Positions 57,273 to 64,000 of a stretch of DNA of 64,000 nucleotides are shown here, piece after piece; within the stretch, counting starts at the first letter, position 1; each line of letters begins with the position of its first letter. The notes under the pieces were generated by a model. That model saw only the letters and a program-made list of their open reading frames with translations, was not told the origin of the DNA and searched no databases. The translations under genes and the position numbers were made by a program. The stretch comes from UBA4207 sp964352405 (GTDB lineage: Bacteria; Bdellovibrionota; Bacteriovoracia; Bacteriovoracales; Bacteriovoracaceae), in the NCBI GenBank assembly GCA_964352405.1, contig CAYGRY010000004.1:1-64000 (forward strand), in the 5' to 3' direction.

Positions 57273-58520
57273 TTAAGACAAAGCTTCATTGTCGCGATCA
57301 ACTTTGTCGACTTCATTACTAAACAAGCTTTGTGTTTCTTTTAAAAACGCCCTTGGCCAAATGAGACAAGCAAAGATGATAGCACTATAAGTCAGCAGAT
57401 CTGCTGTAGAGTATTCGTTAGCAATAAACGTTAACAAGATTCCGCTAGAAATATTGGGAATGACAAAAGCCAGATCGAGTAGAGAAAACATCTGACTAAG
57501 CACATTAGATGGTACCGTTTCAGAAATATGATTGAGTTGAGATGGAATACGAGTGAAGACTAGAACTCCCCATAGGAAGAAAATAAAATAGCCGATAAAT
57601 AGGCTTGTATTTAAGACCCACCAACCCATGATCAAAGGTTCAATGAAAATAGTGCATGTAATTATTTTTCCAGTCGAAAAGAGCTGAGATGATTTATGAG
57701 AGAACCATCCACCAACGATCCCGCCAAGCCCAAAAAGTGAAAGAAGGATGCCATATTCTTTTTGACCACCACCAAGCTGGTCTTGCACAAAAGGTAAAAG
57801 CATAGGAATAAGGATTCCAATGACAAAGCCCGCAATAATATTATTAGCAAACATAGAAATCAGATCAAGTCTTTTTGTTAAGTAGGAGAACCCATCTCTA
57901 AGTTCTTTGCTAAAGCTCGAACGAGTCTCAGGATTAGAATATTTTGGTTTGTAGACGATGCGACTTAAAAACCAAATTCCAATAAAGTATGTGAAAAGAT
58001 CAAAAGCTAATATTTCATGCATTCGACCTGTTTGTGAAAAAATCCACGCTCCAACAAAAGGTCCGATTAAATGTAGTGTGGCAAACGTTGAGCCAAATAG
58101 AGCATTTGCCTTCTTGATTTGTTTTTGCGGCACAATTTCATTAATCATCGCTTGTCTGGAAGGATTAAAGATCCCGGTAAATAAAGCAATCATGCCATTC
58201 ATCCAGACGATAGCATTGGGGTCTTTCAAAAATAATAGAGAAGCAACAATAGGGATTCTTACGAGATCACAAAAAATCAGAACACTTTTTCTATTTTTGA
58301 GTGCACCAATTGGACCACCAACTATTCCACCTATAGTTAGAAATAAAAGAAAGACTGCTCTAGTTAAACCTAGATAGCCTTTGTCATCACCGGATAGTTT
58401 AAAGACTAAAAGCATGAGAGCAGTTTCAGTAATAAATGAACCTAGCTCAGAGCTCGTGCCAGCAATATACAAGCGAGTATAATTAGGGTTACCTAGTAAG
58501 GAGAATTTTGTTTTAGTCAC
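57273..58520 (-). CDS. MFS transporter
   Basis: A 415-residue polytopic protein of the major facilitator superfamily with twelve likely spans. The typical loop after span two (IGGVVGGPIGALKNRKS in outline; Gly-rich then Arg-Lys) and a similar one in the C-half (GLGGIVGGWFSHKSS) are visible. The layout is like the MFS group 3/enterobactin exporter-like drug effluxers (PF05977), so the substrate may be a drug or metabolite. The start lies 8 bases inside the nitronate monooxygenase gene, so the two are translated together. Confidence 0.85.
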   Translation of the reverse strand: MTKTKFSLLGNPNYTRLYIAGTSSELGSFITETALMLLVFKLSGDDKGYLGLTRAVFLLFLTIGGIVGGPIGALKNRKSVLIFCDLVRIPIVASLLFLKDPNAIVWMNGMIALFTGIFNPSRQAMINEIVPQKQIKKANALFGSTFATLHLIGPFVGAWIFSQTGRMHEILAFDLFTYFIGIWFLSRIVYKPKYSNPETRSSFSKELRDGFSYLTKRLDLISMFANNIIAGFVIGILIPMLLPFVQDQLGGGQKEYGILLSLFGLGGIVGGWFSHKSSQLFSTGKIITCTIFIEPLIMGWWVLNTSLFIGYFIFFLWGVLVFTRIPSQLNHISETVPSNVLSQMFSLLDLAFVIPNISSGILLTFIANEYSTADLLTYSAIIFACLIWPRAFLKETQSLFSNEVDKVDRDNEALS

Positions 58521-59505
58521 TTAAGCGAGCTCCTAATTGCTTATAAGCTTGCTCCATACCAGTGACTAGTCTTTTCACAACTTGATCAACAGATTCAATT
58601 TCATGACTAAATTCAATTGAAGGTCCCGCGCACCAGACACTTTTATAAGTGGCAGAAAAAGCTGCTTTTTCAAGCAACTTCATTCCCTTGTAATAGGTGA
58701 GCATCTTGGCATATTTTTTAACTTTCTTATTTGTATTTAAAAAACTCTCAATAAAATTTTGCTCTAAACCAATTTTTTCAACATATGGTGTTTTGATTAC
58801 TGTGCATGGTGTTCCAGAAACTTTTGAAGTCATCGCAATATCAGCAGCGCCATAATCAATACAAGCTTGTTTGTAGTCATCATTAACACCACCTTCATTG
58901 GTAGCGATGAATGGAGAACCAATAGAAGCACCTTCAGCACCAAGGGCTAGCATGGATAAAAGTGAGTCACCTGTTCCGACTCCGCCAGCTGCGATTACGG
59001 GAAGTTTCGATTTTTCTTTTAGCATTGGTATTAAAATAGAGCTTGGGATTTTGCCTGCATGACCACCGGCTCCAGAGTTAACAGCAATTAGCGCATCAGC
59101 ACCAAGCTCTTCAACTTTTAGAGCATAATCAACATCGACAACGTCGCACATAATTTTAGAACCAAGCTTACCTACTTTCTCGATAACCTCACGCGGCGAG
59201 CCTAAAGAAGTAATAATGTAATCAGGGACATATTTGGTCAGCAATTCAATTTGTTTTGCTAGGTGGATATTTGATTTATTAACGATAAGATTCACGCCAA
59301 AAGCACCTGGACAATTATCTTTTAGGTTTTTTAGACCAGCTTCAAAATCCTCTGGAGTTCTGTAATTTAAAGCAGGTATACAACCTGTAATACCCGCGTT
59401 GGCAGCAGCAATAAGCATCTCGTCATTAGAAACAAGAAACATTGGGGCCATGATAATTGGGTGTTTAATCTTGAGTGTTTCAGTAAGCCAAGTCTTTGTT
59501 TTCAT
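58513..59505 (-). CDS. Nitronate monooxygenase-like FMN enzyme
   Basis: A 330-residue TIM-barrel flavoprotein of the 2-nitropropane dioxygenase/FabK-like group. IKHPIIMAPMFLVSNDEML starts it, FGVNLIV, VNSGAGGHAG (FMN phosphate) and VIAAGGVGTGDSLLSMLALGA follow, with ASIGSPFIATNEGG as the second phosphate site. Members oxidise nitronates or act as enoyl-ACP reductases. ATG 59505 with AGGTG in front is preferred over longer frames that lack a site. First gene of a pair with the MFS transporter. Confidence 0.88.
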   Translation of the reverse strand: MKTKTWLTETLKIKHPIIMAPMFLVSNDEMLIAAANAGITGCIPALNYRTPEDFEAGLKNLKDNCPGAFGVNLIVNKSNIHLAKQIELLTKYVPDYIITSLGSPREVIEKVGKLGSKIMCDVVDVDYALKVEELGADALIAVNSGAGGHAGKIPSSILIPMLKEKSKLPVIAAGGVGTGDSLLSMLALGAEGASIGSPFIATNEGGVNDDYKQACIDYGAADIAMTSKVSGTPCTVIKTPYVEKIGLEQNFIESFLNTNKKVKKYAKMLTYYKGMKLLEKAAFSATYKSVWCAGPSIEFSHEIESVDQVVKRLVTGMEQAYKQLGARLSD

Positions 59506-59639
59506 AGTCACCTGTAAGTATTTATAAGGCATGTGTACTCGCAATCTGAATAAAGAGAGATACACTTGTTTGGTCCATTCATTGTAATGACATTCAAGGA
59601 AGAAACGCAAAATACTTGCACGGCCAACGGAGGGCTATT

Positions 59640-60878
59640 GTGAATAAACTAAGCATGATGCTACTAGTTATGACTTTGGGATCAGGATTGAGTGCCCAAG
59701 CTCATGAAGATGTAGATTTTTCAAAGTTCCAACCAAAATCAAACGAAAAAGATGTTTTCTTAACGATTGATGCTGACGCACTAACAAGTGCAAAATCTAA
59801 TTTAAAAAATAATTTAGATATTTTAGAAGTTCGTGATGGAATCGCAGTCATTAAGACTAAAGAGTCTGGCGTTGAGTTTCTATCACATATGATGCACGAA
59901 GAGTTTAATCGTTGTGGTGGTTTTATGTTCCACGATAATGCTGATGAAGCAAGAAATGAGCTCTTTAATGCTGACAATCGCGCACTTGCTGCTAAAGCAA
60001 TTTTTGCCAACTACACGATCGATCAACAAGACACAGTTGAAAAGCTTCTTCCACAAGTACAAGCTTCTGAAATTGAATCATCAATCAGAAAGCTTTCTTC
60101 ATTCAAAAATCGTTACTATCAAGCAGATACTGGTGTTCAGTCTCAAGAATGGATCAAGCAGCGTTGGTTAGAATTAGCCGCTGGCCGCTCAGATGTAAAA
60201 GTTGAGTTTTTTGACCATGCATCTTGGAAGCAACCTTCTGTTATTATGACTATTGAAGGGGCAGTAAACCCTGAGGAAGTTATTATAGTTGGTGGACATG
60301 CTGACTCTATTGCAGGCTATTTTGGTGGTGCCAATGCAACAGCTCCAGGTGCTGACGATAATGCTTCTGGCATGTCTTCTATTACTGAAGTTATCCGCGT
60401 TTTAATGCAAAACTCATATCGCCCAAATAAGACGATCCAATTCATGGGTTATGCTGCCGAAGAAGTTGGTCTTCGTGGTTCTAAAGAAGTCGCCGCAAGT
60501 TACAAAAATGCTGGTAAAAATGTTATTGGTGTAATGCAACTAGATATGACGAACTTCAAAGGGTCTGACGAGTTCGACATCGTTATGATGACAGACTTCA
60601 CTAATGCTGATCAAAATGAATTTCTTGGTAAAATCATTGATGAGTATTTAGAAGGCTTAAATTGGGGTTATGACAAGTGTGGATATGGTTGTTCTGACCA
60701 TGCTTCATGGCACTCAAATGGTTTCCCAGCTTCAATGCCTTTTGAAGCTAGAATGAAAGAAATGAATAAGAAGATTCACACAGCTAATGACACAATTGAA
60801 ATTTCGCGTGGCACAGCTTCTCACGCCGCTAAATTCTCAAAACTAGCTATTGCTTTTGTTATTGAACTAGACCGTTAA
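59640..60878 (+). CDS. Exported M28-family aminopeptidase
   Basis: A 412-residue zinc peptidase. The GTG start (GGAGGG upstream) opens a signal peptide MNKLSMMLLVMTLGSGLSAQA. The two-metal site is clear: VGGHADSIAG (His, Asp), GADDNASGMSS (bridging Asp), YAAEEVGLRGS (Glu, catalytic Glu), MQLDMTNF (Asp) and a late His in the C-terminal part (KKIHTANDT). Bacterial leucyl aminopeptidases of this group are secreted and often mature by cleavage of a propeptide; the ~120 residues before the catalytic part would fit that. CGYGCSDHASW supplies a disulfide. Probably digests prey peptides (inference). Confidence 0.93.
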   Translation: MNKLSMMLLVMTLGSGLSAQAHEDVDFSKFQPKSNEKDVFLTIDADALTSAKSNLKNNLDILEVRDGIAVIKTKESGVEFLSHMMHEEFNRCGGFMFHDNADEARNELFNADNRALAAKAIFANYTIDQQDTVEKLLPQVQASEIESSIRKLSSFKNRYYQADTGVQSQEWIKQRWLELAAGRSDVKVEFFDHASWKQPSVIMTIEGAVNPEEVIIVGGHADSIAGYFGGANATAPGADDNASGMSSITEVIRVLMQNSYRPNKTIQFMGYAAEEVGLRGSKEVAASYKNAGKNVIGVMQLDMTNFKGSDEFDIVMMTDFTNADQNEFLGKIIDEYLEGLNWGYDKCGYGCSDHASWHSNGFPASMPFEARMKEMNKKIHTANDTIEISRGTASHAAKFSKLAIAFVIELDR

Positions 60879-60885
60879 TTTTTAA

Positions 60886-60935
60886 CCCTGAGTTAATTTA
60901 CTAGGTGCATTTAGCCTTGTAAGATTAACTCAGGG
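60886..60935. terminator. Long hairpin between the aminopeptidase and helicase genes
   Basis: Perfect 12-bp arms CCCTGAGTTAAT / ATTAACTCAGGG with further pairing inside (TACTAGG / CCTTGTA). It lies eight bases after the stop. The following sequence (GGATTTCCCCCC) lacks a T-run, so it is either a weak terminator or an mRNA-stabilising 3' stem. Confidence 0.5.
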
Positions 60936-60967
60936 GATTTCCCCCCTCCTTACGAGGATGCTTTCCA

Positions 60968-63661
60968 TTGTCGACAACTGATCTCGCGGGTCTACCCGAT
61001 TTTACTCAACTTCAAGAACATTTAGATGCCGAACGTAAGACAATTATTAAAGTTAATAATTACGCCGATGAAGATGATTACGTTAGAAGTTTAGAAGATG
61101 CGACGATTGTTTTAGATTTTATTAGTAAGATTCAAACTCAGTTTTATGATTTCTTTAAAGTTTATCCATCTCTTACATTTCAATTTAAAGAAGAGTACGG
61201 ACCATGGCAGGAATTTGTTGAGCGAAATAATGTTTTAGATCTTGTGTTTTTAGATGACTGTCTTTTTCCACAAAAAGAAAAATTCTTTTTTGGCCAAGAC
61301 GGCGGACTAAATCCAAAGATTATGGATCTGCATTTTGCTGTTGTTAGAAAGTGGATTGAAGAAGTTAAATCTAATCACGAAACGACACAAAAAGATTTAA
61401 CAGACTACTTTAATGTCGATAGAAAATTAGAAGATCTTAAATGTCAGTGTCATGATTGCGTTACTGATTACAGAGCAAAACTTCGTGATCTTATTCATAG
61501 TGAATGTGAAAAAGAAGTTGATGATGTAAAACTGAAAATTGAGGAAGCTCTACAAACAGGTGAGAGATCAGTCTCTGATTTATATTATGGACTTCAAAAA
61601 GCAATTGATAAAAGACTACATCAAGTTCGCTACCGTTTAAAAAGATCAACGCTCAATAGATTAGAGTCTCAGATCAAATCAATGGTTAAAGATGGCTTTA
61701 CGTACCCATCAGAAGTCGCCGTTCTTAGAGAAAAGTTTCTAAGGCCTCATTTAAAAGGAATCTTGGTTCAAGAAGGACTCGGTGAAGATTTCTTGTCAGA
61801 AACTGATTATAAAAAGTTTTTTACCAGTATTGGCTCTTCTTTGTGGAAAAGTGAAAACTGGATCGAGCGTGAGTTTGAAAAAACAGTTCGCTCCGTCATG
61901 GTACTTAAGAGAAAAGATATTTCAGGTACAATTTTACAAGAATATCTTGGAGAGTTTTGGGTTCATTCAAATGCCAGACATATGCATAGAAAAATTATCT
62001 ATCATATGGGGCCTACAAACTCGGGGAAAACGTATCACGCGATTGAAGCCCTTGCTAAAGCTAAGACAGGTTGTTATCTCGCACCACTAAGACTCTTAGC
62101 TGGAGAGTTGTACGATACGCTTAATCATAAAGAAGTTAAGTGTATGCTTTTAACAGGCGAAGAAGTCATTGAAGTAGAAGGGGCGACTCATACGTCTTCA
62201 ACTATTGAAATGGCTCGTTTGCAACAAGAGTTTGATTGCTGTGTAATTGATGAAATTCAAATGATTACTGATAGCTCTCGTGGTTGGGCTTGGACTCGAG
62301 CACTTGTAAATATTATGGCGCCAGAAATTCATGTTTGTGGTGATCCGAGTGTTCTAGATCTTGTTCAAAAAGTCGCTGATCTTTGTGGTGATACTCTCGA
62401 AGTTAAAAACTATACAAGAATGACTGAGCTCCAAGTTGAAAATCGTCCAATCACTGTTGGAAATCTTGAAAAAAATGATGCTCTCATTGTTTTTTCTAGA
62501 AGAAATGCTCTTAGATTTAAATCTGATCTCGAGCGTGCTGGGTTTAAAGTCTCAGTTGTGTATGGACGTCTTTCTCCTGAAGTAAGACGAGAGATGGCGA
62601 AAAAGTTTGATAACGGTTCGACTGATATTATGGTTTCAACTGACGCCATCGCTATGGGAATGAACTTACCTGTACGCCGAATTGTTTTTTCTACATTATC
62701 TAAATATATCAACAATGTTGAACATCCTATTACAGCCAGTGAGATTAAACAGATTGCTGGTAGAGCGGGACGCTTTAATAAGTTTCCAACAGGTTTTGTT
62801 ACTTGTTTAACTAAAGTTGAAGATGGCTTAAATCAGATTCAAGACGCACTAGATAGTCAGCTTGAACAGCAAACCAAATGTATGGTCGGTCCTGACCTTG
62901 ATATTTTTAGCCAAGTGAATAATGCACTTGAAAGCAATGGGCTCAAAAAACTAAGTCTTTCTGAATTTTTAAGACTTTTTAATACGATGACCTTTAAGAA
63001 GCCATTCTTTTGTGTCGATCTTAAAGAAATGATTGAACTAGCAGAAACAGTTGAAGAGGCAGACAAAGAAGGGAATTTATCTTCGGCTGAAATTTTTGGT
63101 TTTGCTTGTGCACCTGTAAACCTTGGGCTCATGGAACATGTTCAGTACTATGTATGGATTCTCAATCACTATGTCGCAGGTCGCTTTATTAAAAATGATG
63201 CGATTGATGCAAGATCAGGTGATATTGATTATCTCGAAACCTCAATTAAATGTGTAGAGCTTTATCAATGGTTAGCACGACACTTTGATGGCAAAAATTT
63301 TGAATTTGATGAAACTGATCTATTAGAAAATAAAACATTGGCGATCGAAAAACTGAACCATCTTCTGTCTGATCGTATCGTTCCAACCTGTGCTAGTTGT
63401 GGCGGAAAGCTTGCTGATCGCTCTAAATTTGCGATATGCGAGGAGTGCTTTGCTAACAAGAGATTCGCTAGACGAGGTGCTCCAAGCCGTCCTGGAGCCG
63501 GAGGTTCAGGTCCTGGAAGAGGTGGACCAAGTCGCCCTGGTGGATTTAAGTCTAAGGCTGGCGGAGGGTCTTCAAGGTTTAAAAAAGACTCTAAACCTGG
63601 TAGTAAATCTCCGGGAAACAAAGCTCGTAGTAAGAAAAGAAAATTCTCAAGCAAGAAGTAA
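60968..63661 (+). CDS. SUV3-like DExH RNA helicase with zinc ribbon and basic Gly-rich tail
   Basis: An 897-residue helicase of the type known from mitochondrial SUV3. About 330 residues of helical N-terminal region come first. Walker A GPTNSGKT is near residue 348, motif II DEIQMI near 429 (typical of SUV3 in place of DEAD), VSTDAIAMGMNLP and QIAGRAGRF are motifs V and VI. The C-terminal SUV3 region ends in a CxxC...CxxC zinc ribbon (CASCGGKL, CEECF) near 808-827 and a tail rich in Gly, Arg, Ser and Lys that should bind RNA. SUV3 unwinds RNA for degradation. The start is a TTG with GAGG 10 bases upstream. Confidence 0.9.
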   Translation: MSTTDLAGLPDFTQLQEHLDAERKTIIKVNNYADEDDYVRSLEDATIVLDFISKIQTQFYDFFKVYPSLTFQFKEEYGPWQEFVERNNVLDLVFLDDCLFPQKEKFFFGQDGGLNPKIMDLHFAVVRKWIEEVKSNHETTQKDLTDYFNVDRKLEDLKCQCHDCVTDYRAKLRDLIHSECEKEVDDVKLKIEEALQTGERSVSDLYYGLQKAIDKRLHQVRYRLKRSTLNRLESQIKSMVKDGFTYPSEVAVLREKFLRPHLKGILVQEGLGEDFLSETDYKKFFTSIGSSLWKSENWIEREFEKTVRSVMVLKRKDISGTILQEYLGEFWVHSNARHMHRKIIYHMGPTNSGKTYHAIEALAKAKTGCYLAPLRLLAGELYDTLNHKEVKCMLLTGEEVIEVEGATHTSSTIEMARLQQEFDCCVIDEIQMITDSSRGWAWTRALVNIMAPEIHVCGDPSVLDLVQKVADLCGDTLEVKNYTRMTELQVENRPITVGNLEKNDALIVFSRRNALRFKSDLERAGFKVSVVYGRLSPEVRREMAKKFDNGSTDIMVSTDAIAMGMNLPVRRIVFSTLSKYINNVEHPITASEIKQIAGRAGRFNKFPTGFVTCLTKVEDGLNQIQDALDSQLEQQTKCMVGPDLDIFSQVNNALESNGLKKLSLSEFLRLFNTMTFKKPFFCVDLKEMIELAETVEEADKEGNLSSAEIFGFACAPVNLGLMEHVQYYVWILNHYVAGRFIKNDAIDARSGDIDYLETSIKCVELYQWLARHFDGKNFEFDETDLLENKTLAIEKLNHLLSDRIVPTCASCGGKLADRSKFAICEECFANKRFARRGAPSRPGAGGSGPGRGGPSRPGGFKSKAGGGSSRFKKDSKPGSKSPGNKARSKKRKFSSKK

Positions 63662-63665
63662 AAAA

Positions 63666-64000
63666 GTGAATTGGGTCGAAGCAGCTAATAAAATTCTTTA
63701 TGGCAAAAGTATTGAAGATAAGCTCTGCTATATAGAAAGCTTTGAGCCAATTGATTTTCCATTACAAGATTATCCTCAGCTTCCAGGCCGCGGTGATAAA
63801 ATTGCCTTTAGTAACAAAAAGGCAAAGTTTCCGGCCAAAGGCTCGCTTGCTTCAGATGAAAAGAAAGGCATCGCTTTTCACTTCTTTGCCAATCATGAAT
63901 TGCTAGCCTTAGAGATGATGGCAGCGGCCTTACTCGTTTATCCTCATGACACTGAAGAGGGCGTTAGATTAAAGAAAGACTTAATTCTAACAATGAGAGA
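63666..64000 (+). CDS. DUF455 ferritin-like protein, cut by window edge
   Basis: The first ~111 codons are visible, starting with GTG five bases after the helicase stop. NWVEAANKILYGKSIEDKL leads to GIAFHFFANHELLALEMMAAALL, which matches the family's H-x-E-L-x-A-x-E-L helix with ferritin-like metal ligands. It is known from bacteria as an uncharacterised di-iron-like protein. The very tight spacing suggests co-transcription with the helicase. Confidence 0.75.
   Translation, partial: MNWVEAANKILYGKSIEDKLCYIESFEPIDFPLQDYPQLPGRGDKIAFSNKKAKFPAKGSLASDEKKGIAFHFFANHELLALEMMAAALLVYPHDTEEGVRLKKDLILTMR

Noticed and set aside
60958..60981. 7-codon ORF overlapping the helicase start
   Set aside because: Its ATG directly touches the GAGG ribosome site, too close for use, so it is probably chance, unlike the gdhA case.
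63265..63654. 129-codon frame antisense to the helicase tail
   Set aside because: A shadow of the Gly/Arg/Ser-rich coding region; it produces only Pro/Leu-rich sequence.
1..64000. CRISPR arrays, rRNA operons, insertion sequences
   Set aside because: I saw no regularly spaced short repeats, no rRNA-like stretches and no transposase or integrase genes in the window.

Overview
The window is AT-rich, gene-dense bacterial chromosome with short gaps and many exported proteins. The mix suggests a predatory or environmental Gram-negative bacterium of the Bdellovibrionota (Bacteriovorax/Halobacteriovorax-like): a Tlc/Npt-type nucleotide transporter, PrkA kinase, SpoIID-like protein, TPR plus beta-barrel outer-membrane protein, FecR-domain protein, several lipoproteins and large secreted proteins of no recognised family. 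This assignment is inference from gene content; there is no rRNA or phylogenetic marker analysis behind it.

Layout. 1-4.2 kb: a truncated sensor histidine kinase, a divergent response regulator, an AraC-type regulator and a SpoIID-domain protein. 4.3-7.7 kb: an HPF-like small protein and an overlapping three-gene operon (FAD/NAD(P) oxidoreductase, YecM-DUF4269 fusion, radical SAM). 7.8-9.8 kb: two GNAT acetyltransferases, a small membrane protein and a FlaR-like P-loop kinase. 9.8-12.15 kb: an islet bounded by a 22-bp duplication of the 3' end of tRNA-His. It holds a lipoprotein metallo-beta-lactamase of subclass B1 type flanked by two ~107-bp direct repeats, and a DnaB-C-like ATPase. 12.1-17.2 kb: tRNA-His, an exported protein, a HAD phosphatase, an RluA pseudouridine synthase and a 782-residue secreted protein with 11-residue-type repeats. 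17.2-25 kb: PrkA, an FGE-like anchored protein with a Cys-rich partner, and a rhodanese-nadA-cysteine desulfurase-lipoprotein operon for NAD synthesis.

25-32.9 kb: ParA/ParB, an exported protein, glutamate dehydrogenase, a stand-alone ComM N-terminal domain, and a glycolytic pair (gpmI, pfkA). 32.9-41.4 kb: a divergent TPR/barrel and FecR locus, a lipoprotein, an acyl-CoA dehydrogenase, a possible PD-(D/E)XK protein, a THUMP-type RNA methyltransferase and an APH/homoserine kinase-like gene. 41.5-47 kb: ahcY with a hairpin-rich leader, rpiB, a membrane protein, a DPM1-like glycosyltransferase, a DCC/DUF393 protein and a 600-residue Cys-rich secreted protein. 47-52 kb: a DtxR-family regulator, a small exported protein and an overlapping glycan operon (GT2, UGM-like flavoprotein, Agl23-like membrane protein). 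52-64 kb: the nucleotide transporter coupled to an M3 peptidase, an exported protein with its ribosome site in a hairpin, LYS1-type saccharopine dehydrogenase, MFS transporter, nitronate monooxygenase-like enzyme, an M28 aminopeptidase, an SUV3-like RNA helicase and the start of a DUF455 ferritin-like gene.

Two observations stand out. First, the tRNA-His islet with a B1 metallo-beta-lactamase-like lipoprotein in a 955-bp repeat-bounded unit. Second, all ten convergent protein-coding pairs in the window either overlap at their 3' ends or are separated by at most one base, while clear intrinsic terminators occur elsewhere.
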